Shown: positions 63,575-63,732 of the stretch, piece by piece
Layout: every line of letters starts with the position of its first letter
Position numbering within the stretch: the first letter of the stretch is position 1
DNA from: Rhizobiales bacterium 63-22
GTDB lineage: Bacteria > Pseudomonadota > Alphaproteobacteria > Rhizobiales > Rhizobiaceae
Assembly: GCA_001898995.1 (NCBI GenBank)
Contig: MKVZ01000004.1
Coordinates: forward strand, 639,845-703,576
DNA length: 63,732 bases
Direction: 5' to 3'
Made by a program: the position numbers and the translations under genes
The notes under the pieces: model-generated
What the model was told of the DNA's origin: nothing
The model's input: the letters and a program-made list of their open reading frames with translations, nothing else
The model's database searches: none

Positions 63575-63732
63575 TGAGCGAGACTTTCGGCAACCTGCCG
63601 CTCGGACGCCGCCCCGAAGGACGTACGCTGCTCACGGCAAGCTGGGTGGTCGGCCACAGGGACGGCGGCCACCGGCTTCTCCGCAATGGAGAAGTCGTGT
63701 TCGAGAATGGCGGGATTCTGTTCGTCGGGCAC
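63574..63732 (+). CDS. Second amidohydrolase, N-terminal part (3' end outside window)
   Basis: The ATG at 63574 overlaps the TGA of the preceding gene (TGATG) and the frame is open to the window edge. The 53 visible residues begin MSETFGNLPLGRRPEGRTLL. 'ASWVVGHRDGGHRLLRNGEV' and then 'ENGGILFVGH' resemble the N-terminal beta-sandwich of the TRZ/ATZ or guanine-deaminase branch of the amidohydrolase superfamily. The metal motif lies beyond the window. It is coupled to the CodA-like gene, suggesting two steps of one pathway. Confidence 0.7.
   Translation, partial: MSETFGNLPLGRRPEGRTLLTASWVVGHRDGGHRLLRNGEVVFENGGILFVGH

Overview
This window reads as chromosomal DNA of an alphaproteobacterium of the order Hyphomicrobiales (Rhizobiales), most like Brucellaceae (Brucella/Ochrobactrum relatives). 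The support is the dnaA-dnaN-recF block with rpsT next to dnaA, a tandem yejA1-yejA2-yejBEF operon, an Irr-type iron regulator divergent from fabA-fabB-fabI, a kdsB/pheA pair, high GC content by eye, and many short palindromic mosaic repeats of the kind found between rhizobial and brucellar genes. No rRNA, tRNA, transposase, integrase, phage gene or CRISPR array was seen. The assignment rests on protein similarity and gene order recalled from knowledge, not on a search.

Layout. 1-2.2 kb: end of cmk, then rpsA. 2.2-7.1 kb: a small accessory-looking stretch with an AT-rich gap, a Tat-exported amidohydrolase, a YeiH-type membrane protein divergent from a LysR regulator, and an orphan six-helix membrane protein. 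7.1-15.8 kb: MltB-like transglycosylase, recR-ybaB-dnaX, the 4.5S SRP RNA, a HIT protein, nudC, pheA, kdsB, and a membrane-anchored cytochrome c. 15.9-24.7 kb: the Yej peptide importer with two binding proteins, co-transcribed with a 2-hydroxyacid dehydrogenase. Facing it (24.6-27.1 kb) is a split aconitase X with a MoeB/ThiF-like enzyme. 27.1-34.4 kb: recF, dnaN, dnaA, rpsT, an enoyl-CoA hydratase and mutM, all leftward. The long gap upstream of dnaA carries DnaA boxes and a cluster of GANTC sites.

34.5-44.4 kb: an orphan Flp pilin, an M17 aminopeptidase, SH3 and NlpC/P60 wall proteins, a second hydroxyacid dehydrogenase, MarR and Irr regulators, fabA-fabB-fabI and an RsmC-like methyltransferase. 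44.5-57.1 kb: leftward metK-trmB, then rimP-nusA-ylxR-infB-rbfA-truB-rpsO-pnp, the classic transcription/translation block. 57.4-63.7 kb: a probable catabolic locus with an M20 amidohydrolase, a complete polar-amino-acid-type ABC importer, a CodA-like deaminase and the start of a second amidohydrolase that runs off the window. Two palindromes that look like GntR-type operators sit in its central gap.

The most unusual signals are: (1) the mosaic repeat family, which supplies or abuts the stop codons of at least five genes, including an identical seven-residue C-terminus on two unrelated proteins; (2) the dnaA upstream region; (3) the 57.4-63.7 kb catabolic locus, whose substrate cannot be named from sequence; (4) loss of expected zinc cysteines in DnaX and in the MoeB-like protein; (5) 41-bp and 57-bp tandem repeats. 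I did not find a clearly new defence or mobile system. Most of the window is conserved housekeeping DNA.
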